From: an uncultured Monoglobus sp.
GTDB lineage: Bacteria > Bacillota > Clostridia > Monoglobales > Monoglobaceae
NCBI GenBank assembly: GCA_947630135.1
Contig: CANRGH010000006.1
Span: 41,577-105,576 of the forward strand
Length of the DNA: 64,000 bases
Direction: 5' to 3'
Position numbers and translations under genes: made by a program. Each line of letters opens with the position of its first letter. Position 1 is the first letter of the stretch. The notes beneath the pieces are model-generated. The model ran no database searches and was not told the origin of the DNA. It saw only the letters and a program-made list of their open reading frames with translations. Positions 16,668 through 25,142 of this stretch are shown here, piece by piece.

Positions 16668-16684
16668 TAAAATGAGCACTGCAA

Positions 16685-16716
16685 GGCAATATTTCTTGCT
16701 TTTTTGGCAATATTTC
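16685..16716 (-). promoter_or_regulatory. 21-bp-spaced direct repeat, candidate AraC-type activator site
   Basis: The 11-mer GAAATATTGCC occurs twice on the minus strand (16706-16716 and 16685-16695). The two copies are exactly 21 bases apart, two helical turns, and lie 18-49 bases upstream of the -35 box. AraC-family activators commonly bind such direct repeats. The AraC-type protein encoded at 6153-7370 is a candidate binder, by inference. Confidence 0.5.
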
Positions 16717-16792
16717 GTGATTTCAAGCCCGTTTTTGCTTTTGCCTTGACGCAAAAACCGTTCGCCGCCGCGCCGAAGCGGCGCATTTTCGT

Positions 16793-16821
16793 TTGACAAT
16801 CCGCAAAAAAGGTGGTATAAT
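16793..16821 (+). promoter_or_regulatory. Promoter of the MBOAT-DHHW operon
   Basis: TTGACA (16793-16798), 17-base spacer, TATAAT (16816-16821): a consensus sigma-A promoter 64 bases before the MBOAT start. Confidence 0.8.
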
Positions 16822-16884
16822 CCTTTCCATAATTATACTGGATTATTATGCGCGCCTTGCGCGCTCAAGCTTAAGGAGAAAGAC

Positions 16885-18279
16885 ATGGTATTTTCGAGCT
16901 TATTGTTTATGTGCGTGTTCCTGCCGGTCGTGCTGCTGCTCTATTTCTGGAACGGCAACATCACTTACAGAAACGTTGTGCTTGTTATCGCGTCGCTTAT
17001 TTTCTACGCGTGGGGCGAGCCCGTCTGGGTTGTTCTGCTGATACTCAGCGCCGCGGTGGCTTATTTGTGCGGCCTTGCCATAAACAAATACTCCGGCGGA
17101 TGGCGGGCGAAGCTGGCGCTCGTGCTGGCGCTTGTCATAAACCTCGGCCAGCTCGCGGTGTTCAAATACACCGGCTGGATCGTTGACTGCATTAATTCCG
17201 CGTTTCATCTGAACATCCCGTTTTATAACTTTTCGCTGCCGCTGGGAATTTCGTTCTACACGTTCCAGACTTTGTCTTACTGCATAGACATGTACCGCGG
17301 CGAGGTCAAGGTTCAGAAAAACCCGCTGAACTTTTTGTGCTACGTCTCAATGTTCCCGCAGCTTGTGGCCGGCCCGATCGTGCGCTATGTCGACATCGAA
17401 AAGCAGATCAACGACCGCCGCGTGACCCTCAAGGGCTTTGAGTACGGCGTGCTCCGCTTCACTCAGGGCATGCTGAAAAAGGTAGTCCTGGCCAACGGAA
17501 CGGGCGCGGTCGTCTCGGCGCTGCTCGGCGGAAACATGGCGGAGTCGTCCGTGCTTTCGGCGTGGGTCGGCATCATTGCCTATACCTTCCAGATATATTT
17601 TGACTTTTCGGGTTATTCCGACATGGCGATAGGCATGGGCAGGATGTTCGGCTTTAACTTCCTTGAAAACTTCAACTATCCCTACATTGCCAAAAACGTC
17701 ACCGATTTCTGGCGGCGCTGGCACATATCGCTGAGCACGTTCTTCCGCGATTATGTCTATATCCCGCTCGGCGGCAACCGCAAACACCAGATGTTCAATA
17801 TCATGTTCGTCTGGATGCTGACCGGCCTCTGGCACGGCGCGAGCTGGAATTTTGTGCTGTGGGGACTTTACTACGGAATACTGCTTATCATTGAGAAAAA
17901 GGCGTTCAAGGGCAAGCTGATGCGGCTTCCGGCGTTTTTCGCCCACCTTTACACGATAATCGTGTTCGTTCTCGGCTGGGCGCTGTTTTACTACACCGAC
18001 TTCGGAGCGCTGCGCGACTGGTTCGTCTGCGCCTTCGGCGGCACCGGCAAGCTGTATGATTACACCGGCTTCACGACGCTTATGTCAAATCTGTGGCTGC
18101 TGATCGTCTGCGGAGTCGTTTCGACGCCGATCATCAGAAAGCTCTGCGATTGGTTCTCCGACAAGTGCAAAGCAATTAATATTGTGATAACGCCCGTTCT
18201 GGTGTTCGCGCTGCTGGCGTTCTGCTTCATACTTCTGGTGGGCGAGAGCTACAACCCATTCCTGTACTTTAGGTTTTAA
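16885..18279 (+). CDS. MBOAT-family O-acyltransferase (AlgI/DltB-like)
   Basis: The 464-residue polytopic membrane protein has about ten hydrophobic segments. It carries the MBOAT blocks YPYIAKNVTDFWRRWHISLS, FFRDYVYIPLGG and GLWHGASWNF, the last with the conserved catalytic His. This family moves acyl groups (in AlgI, acetyl) across the membrane to extracytoplasmic polysaccharides. It is followed 33 bases later by a DHHW/AlgJ-like gene, the usual partner, so O-acetylation of a surface glycan is likely. AAGGAG lies before the ATG. The polymer is not identified. Confidence 0.9.
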   Translation: MVFSSLLFMCVFLPVVLLLYFWNGNITYRNVVLVIASLIFYAWGEPVWVVLLILSAAVAYLCGLAINKYSGGWRAKLALVLALVINLGQLAVFKYTGWIVDCINSAFHLNIPFYNFSLPLGISFYTFQTLSYCIDMYRGEVKVQKNPLNFLCYVSMFPQLVAGPIVRYVDIEKQINDRRVTLKGFEYGVLRFTQGMLKKVVLANGTGAVVSALLGGNMAESSVLSAWVGIIAYTFQIYFDFSGYSDMAIGMGRMFGFNFLENFNYPYIAKNVTDFWRRWHISLSTFFRDYVYIPLGGNRKHQMFNIMFVWMLTGLWHGASWNFVLWGLYYGILLIIEKKAFKGKLMRLPAFFAHLYTIIVFVLGWALFYYTDFGALRDWFVCAFGGTGKLYDYTGFTTLMSNLWLLIVCGVVSTPIIRKLCDWFSDKCKAINIVITPVLVFALLAFCFILLVGESYNPFLYFRF

Positions 18280-18312
18280 GTTTACTCGAAATTATTGCAA
18301 GGGGAAATATAA

Positions 18313-19509
18313 ATGTACACTGCGAGAAGAATTTTAACCGTAATATTCTTTATAATCTTTATGATCGCCGGCTTTGTGACGGTGGTCATTCTGCCGCGTG
18401 ACGACGCCTCGGCCCAAAAAGAGAACCGGAACCTGGCGGACATGCCTCAGGTCAGCCTCGGCAGCATAAGCTCCGGGCAGTTCTCGTCGGACTTTGAGAC
18501 GTTTTTGTCCGACAACGTGGGCTACCGCAGCAAATTTACCGACATATCCTCGACATACAAGAACATAAAGGGCATCAACGCCTTCGGAAAGATCGTTGAG
18601 TCAAACGCCGACATGGGCACGGGCGAAGCCGGAGTCGGCCGCCTGCTCGTGACCGACGACCGTGTCATGGAGATATACAAGGCCGATCCCGAGGCCCAGC
18701 GCGAATATATCGACATGGTTGACTTTTACGCGAACAAGCTTCCGGCCAGCATTAAGATGTATTCAATGATCATACCCACGCAGATCGACTTCATGCCGTT
18801 TTACAACACGGTCGGCGACAGCGAGAAGGCCGCGATAGACTACCTGTATGACAACTTTAACGACCGCGTGAAAAATATTAACGTTTATGACAGCCTCAAG
18901 GCTCATTTTGAGCAGGGCGAGTATGTGTACTTCCGCACCGACCACCACTGGACGCAGCTCGGCGCGTATTACGCGTACCACAAAATGGCCGAGGCCATGG
19001 GCTTTATGCCGCTTTATATCAACGAGTTTGAAAAGGGCGAGGTAAAGGACTTCACGGGCTATCTCTACAGTCAAGCCGAGGCTCCGTATCTCTACGACCA
19101 CCGCGACACGATCGAGTATTACAAAAATGCGCTCAACGACATACCGTTCGACTGCATGACCTACAGCTATATACCGGGGCAACCCTTCCCGTACACAGGA
19201 AAAATGTTTGACCTCAACAAGGGCGCGTCATACACCATGTTCCTCGGCGGCGACCAGCCGTATATCGAGATAAACTCAAACGGCGCGACCAAAAAGACGC
19301 TGCTTATGCTCAAGGACTCGTATTCAAACGCGCTTATCCCGTGGCTCGCGAGCTCGTACAGCAAGATCATCGTTATCGACGCGAGGACCTTTGACCAGAC
19401 GATAACCAAGATACTGAACACCACGCCGATCGACGATTTCCTTATCACCAACTATATCCTCGGCACCAACTTCCGCGACTACATCAAAATGTGCCGGGAT
19501 ATATACTAA
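18313..19509 (+). CDS. DHHW-family (AlgJ/AlgX-like) extracytoplasmic acetylation protein
   Basis: This 398-residue protein has one N-terminal membrane anchor (about 8-28) and an extracellular SGNH-like domain. The diagnostic RTDHHWTQLGAYYAY is at about residues 212-226, and a later LMLKDSYSNALIPWLA supplies the presumed catalytic Ser. Family knowledge from alginate systems is that such proteins pass acetyl groups from an MBOAT partner to polysaccharide. The MBOAT gene directly upstream supports this. GGGGAA precedes the ATG. No terminator is obvious before the repeat region. Confidence 0.85.
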   Translation: MYTARRILTVIFFIIFMIAGFVTVVILPRDDASAQKENRNLADMPQVSLGSISSGQFSSDFETFLSDNVGYRSKFTDISSTYKNIKGINAFGKIVESNADMGTGEAGVGRLLVTDDRVMEIYKADPEAQREYIDMVDFYANKLPASIKMYSMIIPTQIDFMPFYNTVGDSEKAAIDYLYDNFNDRVKNINVYDSLKAHFEQGEYVYFRTDHHWTQLGAYYAYHKMAEAMGFMPLYINEFEKGEVKDFTGYLYSQAEAPYLYDHRDTIEYYKNALNDIPFDCMTYSYIPGQPFPYTGKMFDLNKGASYTMFLGGDQPYIEINSNGATKKTLLMLKDSYSNALIPWLASSYSKIIVIDARTFDQTITKILNTTPIDDFLITNYILGTNFRDYIKMCRDIY

Positions 19510-19511
19510 CG

Positions 19512-19850
19512 TAGGGATTAGCGATTAGTTAATAGAGAATACGCGGAGATACATCGACGCGTCCCGTTTCGGCATCGCCGCGAATGTTTGAAGTTTCTAA
19601 TCACTATTAGCTAATTACTAATCACTATGTTGGTTTTAAACGGGACGCCGGGGTCGTCGTCCCCTACGACCAAAGTTCGCAAAACGTCGTAGGTGCGGCC
19701 GGAGCCGCGAAGCGGGTTCGTTGCACCACAGTATTTCAATTCCCCGGATAATCGAGGCCACATATCATTAACGTAAGCGGACATGCGCGAAGCAGACTGA
19801 GAGGGGTCAACCTAGTCCCTAGATCCTAATCCCTAGTCCCTACGTTGTTT
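19512..19850. repeat. Interspersed intergenic repeat, composite copy 1
   Basis: The stretch between the DHHW gene and veg has no gene. It holds tandem AT-rich units of the type CTAATCACTATTAGCTAATTA (about 19600-19627) and related TAGTCCCTA units (about 19812-19845). Between them is a GGGACGCC...GTCGTCCCCTACGACC...TTCGCAAAAC element (about 19637-19685). The same components occur at 26217-26320, 56104-56290 and 62772-62911. Confidence 0.65.
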
Positions 19851-19900
19851 GAATTTTAACACAGATTTGTAACTTTTTTGTTAGAATTTTGTAATTTCTC

Positions 19901-19929
19901 TTTACAAATTTGTAATAATATGTTACAAT
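19901..19929 (+). promoter_or_regulatory. Promoter of veg
   Basis: TTTACA (19901-19906), 17-base spacer, TACAAT (19924-19929), in an AT-rich upstream region. Confidence 0.7.
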
Positions 19930-19961
19930 ATAAAAAATGATTGTGAAGAGGGGTTAGATTA

Positions 19962-20273
19962 TTGTACGGTCAGAATGATTTATCAAAAATTAAGTCCAAT
20001 CTTGCCGATAATGTTGGCAACAAAGTCAGATTAACGGCCAAGAAAGGCAGAAAGCAGATTGTTACGAGAGAGGGAGTCATTGAAAACACCTATCCCAGCA
20101 TTTTCACTGTGAAGCTGGACAATCAGAATGAGTTCTTCACAACCGAGCGTAGGGTTTCATACAGCTACGCTGATGTTCTGACCAAGTCGGTCGAGCTTGT
20201 TATATACACTCCCGACGAGGGCGAAACCGGCGTTCTGTCGGAGACCGAGTCCGAAATGGAGGACATCGTTTAA
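19962..20273 (+). CDS. veg: Veg-family protein
   Basis: The 103-residue protein starts at TTG with GAGGGG upstream. It matches Veg of Bacillus: IKSNLADNVGNKVRLTAKKGRK, then GVIENTYPSIFTVKLD and RVSYSYADVLTKSVEL. Veg is a small, very strongly expressed cytosolic protein linked to biofilm matrix gene expression in B. subtilis; its molecular action is not settled. A short acidic tail is added here. It is a single-gene unit with its own promoter and terminator. Confidence 0.9.
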   Translation: MYGQNDLSKIKSNLADNVGNKVRLTAKKGRKQIVTREGVIENTYPSIFTVKLDNQNEFFTTERRVSYSYADVLTKSVELVIYTPDEGETGVLSETESEMEDIV

Positions 20274-20325
20274 TCGTACATGCCTATCTTTAGTAACATC
20301 ATGCGGCGAACGCTTCCGCGGCGGC

Positions 20326-20358
20326 AGGGACGGCTTTTTGAGCGGTCCTTGTTTTTTT
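20326..20358 (+). terminator. Terminator of veg
   Basis: Imperfect stem AGGGAC-GGC / GCGGTCCTT followed by a run of seven T residues. Confidence 0.6.
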
Positions 20359-20406
20359 GTCATAAAAACGTAACACAGATATAAAATAAATCGGCTCTTA
20401 TCACGC

Positions 20407-20435
20407 TTGACTTTTTTCGTAAACTCATGTATAAT
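20407..20435 (+). promoter_or_regulatory. Promoter of rny
   Basis: TTGACT (20407-20412), 17-base spacer, TATAAT (20430-20435), about 120 bases upstream of the rny start. Confidence 0.75.
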
Positions 20436-20557
20436 ATATGCGTGACTTTATGTGCACATGTTTTTGTTTGCGCGGTTCACTTGTATCGACTTCTTTAAAA
20501 ATTGCTAAAGGTTCATTATAGAATATAGATAGCAGAACAAAATATTGACTTTAGGAG

Positions 20558-22138
20558 GTGCTTAAAATAACTATATTGCCATGGATATTATTGGTAGTCG
20601 TTTTTCTGCTCGGAGTGCTCGCGGCATTCCTCGCGTTCAGATACGGCTATTCATATAGAAAAAACTTTGCCGAGGTTAAGATCGGCAGCGCCGAGGAGGA
20701 GGCCGAAAGGATCCTTTCCGAGGCGAGCAGCTCGGCGGAAAAAGACGCCGAAAACATTAAAAAAGAAAAATTGATCGAAGCCAAAGAAGAGATACATAAA
20801 TTAAGAAGCGAACTTGACAAAGAGATAAAAGAGAGACGCAACGAACTGCAGAGACAGGAAAGACGCGTGCAGCAAAAAGAAGATACAATTGACAAAAAGG
20901 GCCGCATGATCGAAAAGCGCGAGGAGCAGATCCAGCGCAAAATGAACGAGGCCGAGGAAATTCAGGCCGAGGTGGAGCGCGTTAAAAAGCTCCAGATCGC
21001 GCAGCTTGAAAAAATCGCCACCATGACGGCGTCGCAGGCCAAGGACCTGCTTCTCAAAGAGGTTGAGGCCGACGTTAAGCATGAATCCGCGCTGCTTATC
21101 AAGAGCGTGGAAGAGCAGGCCAAGGAAGAGGCGGACGAGAAAGCCCGCAAGATCATCACCGGCGCGATACAGAGATGCGCCGCGGATCATGTCACCGAGA
21201 CCACCGTTTCGGTTGTTCCGCTGCCCAATGACGAGATGAAAGGCCGCATAATCGGCCGCGAGGGCAGGAACATCAGAACCATCGAGACCCTGACGGGTAT
21301 TGATCTTATTATCGACGACACGCCCGAGGCGGTTATCCTTTCGGGCTTTGACCCGGTAAGGCGCGAGATTGCCAGACGCTCACTTGAAAAGCTCATCAAC
21401 GACGGCAGGATCCACCCGGGAAGAATTGAGGAAATGGTTGAAAAATCCCGCAAGGAGGTCAACCAGATCGTTAAAAAAGAAGGCGAAAAGGCTGTGTTTG
21501 ACACCAATGTCCACGGCCTCAATCCCGAGCTTATCCGCCTTATCGGACGGCTCAAGTTCAGAACCAGCTACGGTCAGAACGTGCTTCAGCATTCCATTGA
21601 GGTCTCGCACCTGGCGGGCCTTATGGCGGCCGAGCTCAACGCGGACGTGGCCCTCGCCAAGCGCGCGGGTCTGCTCCATGACGTCGGCAAGGCCATTGAC
21701 CATGAGGTCGAGGGCTCGCACGTCACAATCGGAGCCGACATCGCCAAGAAGTATAAGGAAAACGACAAGGTCGTTCACTGCATCCTCGCCCACCACGGCG
21801 ACATTGAGCCTCTGACGATCGAAGCCTGCCTCGTTCAAGCGGCCGACAGCATCTCGGCGGCGCGTCCCGGTGCGAGACGCGAGAACCTTGAGAACTACAT
21901 CAAGCGCCTTGAGCAGCTTGAGGAGATTTCAAACTCCTTCGACGGGGTTGACCGCTCGTTCGCCATTCAAGCTGGCCGCGAGGTAAGAATTATGGTCAAG
22001 GCCGACAAGGTAAGCGACGACGACACCATACTGATGGCGAAGGATATTGTTAAAAAGATCGAGGAGACCATGGAGTATCCCGGCCAGATCAAGGTCAATG
22101 TTATCCGTGAGCTCCGCGCTATCGAGTACGCAAAATAA
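20558..22138 (+). CDS. rny: Ribonuclease Y
   Basis: RNase Y is the membrane-anchored endoribonuclease that starts mRNA decay in Bacillota. The 526-residue frame shows an N-terminal membrane helix (about 6-27), a long charged coiled coil (about 40-200), a KH RNA-binding domain ([15 protein letters not shown]) and an HD domain with HDVGK and HHGD metal ligands. The start is odd. GGAGG occupies 20554-20558, so the GTG at 20558 overlaps it, and the in-frame TTG at 20576 is 17 bases away. The codon at the ideal distance is ATA at 20567. Coordinates given use GTG. A cytidylate-kinase-like gene follows 24 bases later. Confidence 0.93.
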   Translation: MLKITILPWILLVVVFLLGVLAAFLAFRYGYSYRKNFAEVKIGSAEEEAERILSEASSSAEKDAENIKKEKLIEAKEEIHKLRSELDKEIKERRNELQRQERRVQQKEDTIDKKGRMIEKREEQIQRKMNEAEEIQAEVERVKKLQIAQLEKIATMTASQAKDLLLKEVEADVKHESALLIKSVEEQAKEEADEKARKIITGAIQRCAADHVTETTVSVVPLPNDEMKGRIIGREGRNIRTIETLTGIDLIIDDTPEAVILSGFDPVRREIARRSLEKLINDGRIHPGRIEEMVEKSRKEVNQIVKKEGEKAVFDTNVHGLNPELIRLIGRLKFRTSYGQNVLQHSIEVSHLAGLMAAELNADVALAKRAGLLHDVGKAIDHEVEGSHVTIGADIAKKYKENDKVVHCILAHHGDIEPLTIEACLVQAADSISAARPGARRENLENYIKRLEQLEEISNSFDGVDRSFAIQAGREVRIMVKADKVSDDDTILMAKDIVKKIEETMEYPGQIKVNVIRELRAIEYAK

Positions 22139-22162
22139 TTATTTGCCGCGGAGGCGATATTC

Positions 22163-22747
22163 ATGAAAAGTATTATTACAATCAGCCGCCAGTTCGGAAG
22201 CGGCGGACGCGAAATTGGCGAAAAGACCGCAGCCGAACTCGCCTATAAGTTCTATGACAAGGAGATCATTGAAAAGCTTGCCGAGAAAACAGGCCTCGCG
22301 AAGGAATACATCCGCAAGGCGGGCGAGTACGCGCCGAGCAAGAGCATATTTTCATATGCCTTTATCGCGAGGAACAGCGACGGCACGTCGATCACCGACT
22401 ATCTTTACAGGGTCCAGCGCGAGCTTGTGCTTGAGATCGCCGAGGAAGGCCCCTGTGTTATCGTGGGCCGCTGCGCCGACTATATCCTGCGCGAGCACGA
22501 GGGCTGTCTGAACGTGTTTATCCGCGGCGAGCTTGACGCCAAGATCGAGCGCGTCACAAAGCTCTACTCGGTAAGCCCCGACAAGGCGAAAAAAATCATG
22601 AAGGACGCGGACAAGAAGCGCGCCATTAACTACAAATACTGCGCCGAGCGCGAATGGGGCGCGATAAAAAACTATGACATGGTTTTAAACAGCACAGCGT
22701 TCGGAATTGAAAAGTGCGTGGACCTGATCTGCCGCGCCGCGAAGTAA
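22163..22747 (+). CDS. Cytidylate kinase-like P-loop protein
   Basis: The 194-residue protein begins ITISRQFGSGGREIGEKTA, a P-loop of the cytidylate-kinase-like family, with FYDKEIIEKLA and VIVGRCADYIL further on. It is a nucleotide-binding, presumably kinase-type, soluble protein. True Cmk is longer and has other substrate residues, so CMP kinase activity is not assured. GGAGG lies before the ATG. Spacing suggests cotranscription with rny, and a strong terminator follows at 22760. Confidence 0.8.
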   Translation: MKSIITISRQFGSGGREIGEKTAAELAYKFYDKEIIEKLAEKTGLAKEYIRKAGEYAPSKSIFSYAFIARNSDGTSITDYLYRVQRELVLEIAEEGPCVIVGRCADYILREHEGCLNVFIRGELDAKIERVTKLYSVSPDKAKKIMKDADKKRAINYKYCAEREWGAIKNYDMVLNSTAFGIEKCVDLICRAAK

Positions 22748-22759
22748 AAAACATACAAA

Positions 22760-22790
22760 CAAGGCGGAGCCGTCGGCTCCGCCTTGTTTT
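22760..22790. terminator. Terminator after the rny operon
   Basis: CAAGGCGGAGCC-GTC-GGCTCCGCCTTG stem followed by TTTTT; the symmetric arms may also serve yafQ on the opposite strand. Confidence 0.85.
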
Positions 22791-22799
22791 TGCGTTATA

Positions 22800-23075
22800 T
22801 TATCCGAAAATATCCGAATGTGTTCCGGTATCGACCAAAGTTAACGTCAAAACATCATCTTCAATCAGATATACCAAAAGCCAATTCGGTCTGATGTGAC
22901 ACTCCCGAAAGCCCGAAAATTCTCCGGAAAGAGCGTGATCGCGGTATTTTTCGCTCAGCTTTTTCCCCAGACGGAGCATATCAACAACTTCATCCAATTC
23001 CGAAATATCAAGCCCGCGCTTTTTCATAAGCTTATAACTCTTTTTGTATGCCGTTGTAAATTTAACCGTATACAT
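22800..23075 (-). CDS. YafQ-family mRNA interferase toxin
   Basis: The 91-residue protein has the RelE-fold YafQ pattern: H47 in DHALSG, H60 in ECHIRP, W65, and H86 in TGTHSDIF, matching E. coli H50, H63, W68 and H87. The position of E. coli D67 is N64 here. YafQ cuts mRNA on the ribosome. The start codon overlaps the antitoxin stop by one base, a typical toxin-antitoxin coupling. Activity may be changed by the Asp-to-Asn difference. Confidence 0.88.
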   Translation of the reverse strand: MYTVKFTTAYKKSYKLMKKRGLDISELDEVVDMLRLGKKLSEKYRDHALSGEFSGFRECHIRPNWLLVYLIEDDVLTLTLVDTGTHSDIFG

Positions 23076-23347
23076 CAGCTTTCAAGAGCCTCCTTGAGTT
23101 CCTGCATACTTGTGTATCCTTTAACGTCCGCATCGCGCGAAATGCGTTTCGCCTCAGCCATTGCGCTTAATGTTTTCTCGCTGTATCGCGGGAGTTCAAC
23201 CGAAAAAGGCAGACCTCCGCGCAGAACACATTGGTGCAAAAACAAATTTACCGCGCCTGACATATCAAGGCCGAGACTGGAAAACAAAGCCGCCGCTTCT
23301 TTCTTTATATCCGCGTCAATACGCACTTGCGTAGGCGTCGTCGCCAT
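23075..23347 (-). CDS. RelB/DinJ-family antitoxin
   Basis: The 90-residue protein has the ribbon-helix-helix region of DinJ: QVRIDADIKKEAAALFSSLGLDMSGAVNLFLHQ. A C-terminal acidic part should wrap the toxin. It represses its own promoter in known systems and neutralises the YafQ-like product of the next gene. GGAG precedes the ATG, and a consensus promoter lies at 23370-23398. Confidence 0.9.
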   Translation of the reverse strand: MATTPTQVRIDADIKKEAAALFSSLGLDMSGAVNLFLHQCVLRGGLPFSVELPRYSEKTLSAMAEAKRISRDADVKGYTSMQELKEALES

Positions 23348-23369
23348 ACAATCATCTCCTTTCTTCTAT

Positions 23370-23398
23370 ATTATACGCTTTTTGATTTACATTGTCAA
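23370..23398 (-). promoter_or_regulatory. Promoter of the dinJ-yafQ-type operon
   Basis: Minus-strand TTGACA (23393-23398), 17-base spacer, TATAAT (23370-23375); both hexamers match consensus exactly. Confidence 0.85.
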
Positions 23399-23514
23399 GC
23401 GTTTAAGATATAATTAATCTCATTCATTAATATACTTGTCAAGTTTGAGCTATCTGCAAAGCCGATCACAGCACCTTCATTTCACGCAAATATCTTAATA
23501 TGCTCAATCATATT

Positions 23515-23579
23515 TTGTTCCGCATCGTCAAAAATATTGTTCCGAAAGGCTTGATATTGTTCCGATAATATGGTACAAT
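23515..23579 (+). promoter_or_regulatory. Promoter of the Fic gene with three TTGTTCCG iterons
   Basis: TTGATA (23551-23556), 17-base spacer, TACAAT (23574-23579). The 8-mer TTGTTCCG occurs at 23515-23522, 23537-23544 and 23557-23564; the second and third share ATATTGTTCCGA. One copy lies inside the promoter spacer and one abuts the -35 box, as expected for a repressor operator. The helix-turn-helix at the N-terminus of the Fic protein is a candidate binder. Confidence 0.55.
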
Positions 23580-23599
23580 AACAGACAGGAAGTGATTTT

Positions 23600-24496
23600 A
23601 TGTATATGACGGCAAAGCAGGCGGCGGAAAAATGGCGGATCTCCGAAAGGCGGATACGGACATTATGCTCCGCGGGGAAAATTCCCGGGGCTGAAAAAAT
23701 GGGCAAAAGCTGGCAAATCCCGTATGACGCGGCAAAACCCGCGGACGGGCGGTATAAAGCCGAAAACATTCTTGATATGATCGATCGGAAAAAGGCCGAG
23801 CTTGACGCTGCGCGGCCGCTGACCGAGGGCGAGGCCGAAAGACTGGCGGAGGAGTTTATCGTTGAATACACATACAACTCAAACGCCATTGAGGGAAACA
23901 CGCTGACTCTGCGAGAGACCGATCTGGTTCTTAAAGGTCTGACCGTCAGCCAAAAGCCGCTTAAGGATCATTTGGAGGCGGTCGGCCACAAGGAGGCGTT
24001 TGAATTTGTCTCGGAGCTCGTAAAAAAACGCGCACCGCTGACCGAGAGTCTGATAAAACAGATACATTTTTTGGTTTTGGCCGATAAAAGAGATGACCGC
24101 GGCGTGTACAGACGCGTTCCCGTGCGCATTATGGGCGCAGCCCACACGCCTCCGCAGCCTTATCTGATCCCGCCGGAAATGGAGCGGCTTCTTAAAAGCT
24201 ACGAAGAAAACGAAGAGCACCTTATCACCAAGCTGGCGCGGTTCCATATTGAATTTGAGGCTGTTCACCCGTTTATCGACGGCAATGGACGCACGGGGCG
24301 GCTGCTTGTAAACTTTGAGCTCATGAAGGCCGGATATCCGCCGATCGACATAAAATTCGCCGACAGGACCGCGTATTACGCCGCGTTTGACGATTATCAC
24401 AAAACACGCAAAATTACCGCAATGGAAAAGCTTTTCGCAAAATACGAAAACGAAAAGCTTGACATGTATTTAAAGCTCCTGCGCGCACGAAATTAA
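23600..24496 (+). CDS. Fic-domain protein with N-terminal helix-turn-helix
   Basis: The 298-residue protein begins with a MerR/excisionase-type helix-turn-helix (MTAKQAAEKWRISERRIRTL, about 1-55). The Fic core follows: HPFIDGNGRTGR with catalytic H223 and the phosphate-binding loop. The motif SNAIEGN (about 94-100) fits the inhibitory (S/T)xxxE(G/N) helix, N-terminal to the Fic core, so this is a self-inhibited class II-type Fic. Family members transfer AMP or other groups to hydroxyls of target proteins. The target is unknown. The HTH and the iterons upstream suggest autoregulation. It lies between two other toxin-type genes. Confidence 0.9.
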   Translation: MYMTAKQAAEKWRISERRIRTLCSAGKIPGAEKMGKSWQIPYDAAKPADGRYKAENILDMIDRKKAELDAARPLTEGEAERLAEEFIVEYTYNSNAIEGNTLTLRETDLVLKGLTVSQKPLKDHLEAVGHKEAFEFVSELVKKRAPLTESLIKQIHFLVLADKRDDRGVYRRVPVRIMGAAHTPPQPYLIPPEMERLLKSYEENEEHLITKLARFHIEFEAVHPFIDGNGRTGRLLVNFELMKAGYPPIDIKFADRTAYYAAFDDYHKTRKITAMEKLFAKYENEKLDMYLKLLRARN

Positions 24497-24503
24497 ATAA
24501 AAC

Positions 24504-24534
24504 AACGGCTTTGGCGGTTATTTGCCAAAGCCGT
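24504..24534. terminator. Shared terminator between the convergent Fic and PBECR4 genes
   Basis: AACGGCTTTGGC / GCCAAAGCCGTT stem with loop GGTTATTT. The right arm lies inside the last codons of the PBECR4 gene, so this one hairpin probably ends both transcripts. Confidence 0.75.
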
Positions 24535-25120
24535 TTGGTTTTATGCGATTTAACAAGATAATTTTTTCATCCGTGTAAATATATTTTTTTGATTTATATA
24601 ATACTTTAAATTTGGGCTGCCCTATTATATGTCTATTATCCTCCGCCGCGAAAAAACTGCTGCCGCAGAGAAATCCTTTTTTATTACTCCGATACGTCAA
24701 AAAGAAACACAGATTTGGCAAATCATCATCAAAAAACAATAAATAATCTGCGCTTATTCCGCTGCCTTTAACCTTGTTTTTATAATATCTGAAAATCAAG
24801 TCTTCTTTGTCAAGCAATTCTTCAAGCCGACAAAAACAACTAATTCTGCTATCGATCTCGTCAATAAACACGCTTTTTTGCAGCTCATCATATGTAATCA
24901 CGCCGTCCGCAACAGCGTCAAATATTTTGGGTTTACTAAATGAAGGATCATTCAATTTTTCAATATCTCTGAGCTTGTGCAAACCCGCAAGATGAAAAAA
25001 ATCTTCCTTCATAAAATTAATTTTAAGAGATATAAGTTTGTTTTTATGTCCCGCTTTAAAGCTGTATTCCGTTTTTAATAATCTTTCAAAAGCTTTTGCG
25101 CTCTTTGTTAACTTATCCAT
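24518..25120 (-). CDS. PBECR4-domain protein, putative RelE/barnase-fold nuclease
   Basis: The 200-residue protein carries the pattern MDKLTKSAKAFERLL near its start, then FFHLAGLHKLRDI around residue 40 and a C-terminal KVLYKSKKYIYTDEKIIL. I recognise this as PBECR4 (phage-barnase-EndoU-colicin-RelE-like nuclease group 4). RNase activity is predicted for the fold but, to my knowledge, not established for stand-alone chromosomal members. ATG at 25120 is chosen; TTG and GTG lie 4 and 3 codons upstream. The gene is more AT-rich than its neighbours, suggesting transfer. An RNA with its own promoter and terminator lies directly upstream (25143-25341), an arrangement like RNA-antitoxin systems. 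Confidence 0.75.
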   Translation of the reverse strand: MDKLTKSAKAFERLLKTEYSFKAGHKNKLISLKINFMKEDFFHLAGLHKLRDIEKLNDPSFSKPKIFDAVADGVITYDELQKSVFIDEIDSRISCFCRLEELLDKEDLIFRYYKNKVKGSGISADYLLFFDDDLPNLCFFLTYRSNKKGFLCGSSFFAAEDNRHIIGQPKFKVLYKSKKYIYTDEKIILLNRIKPNGFGK

Positions 25121-25142
25121 ATTACGCACCAAATTTCAATTT

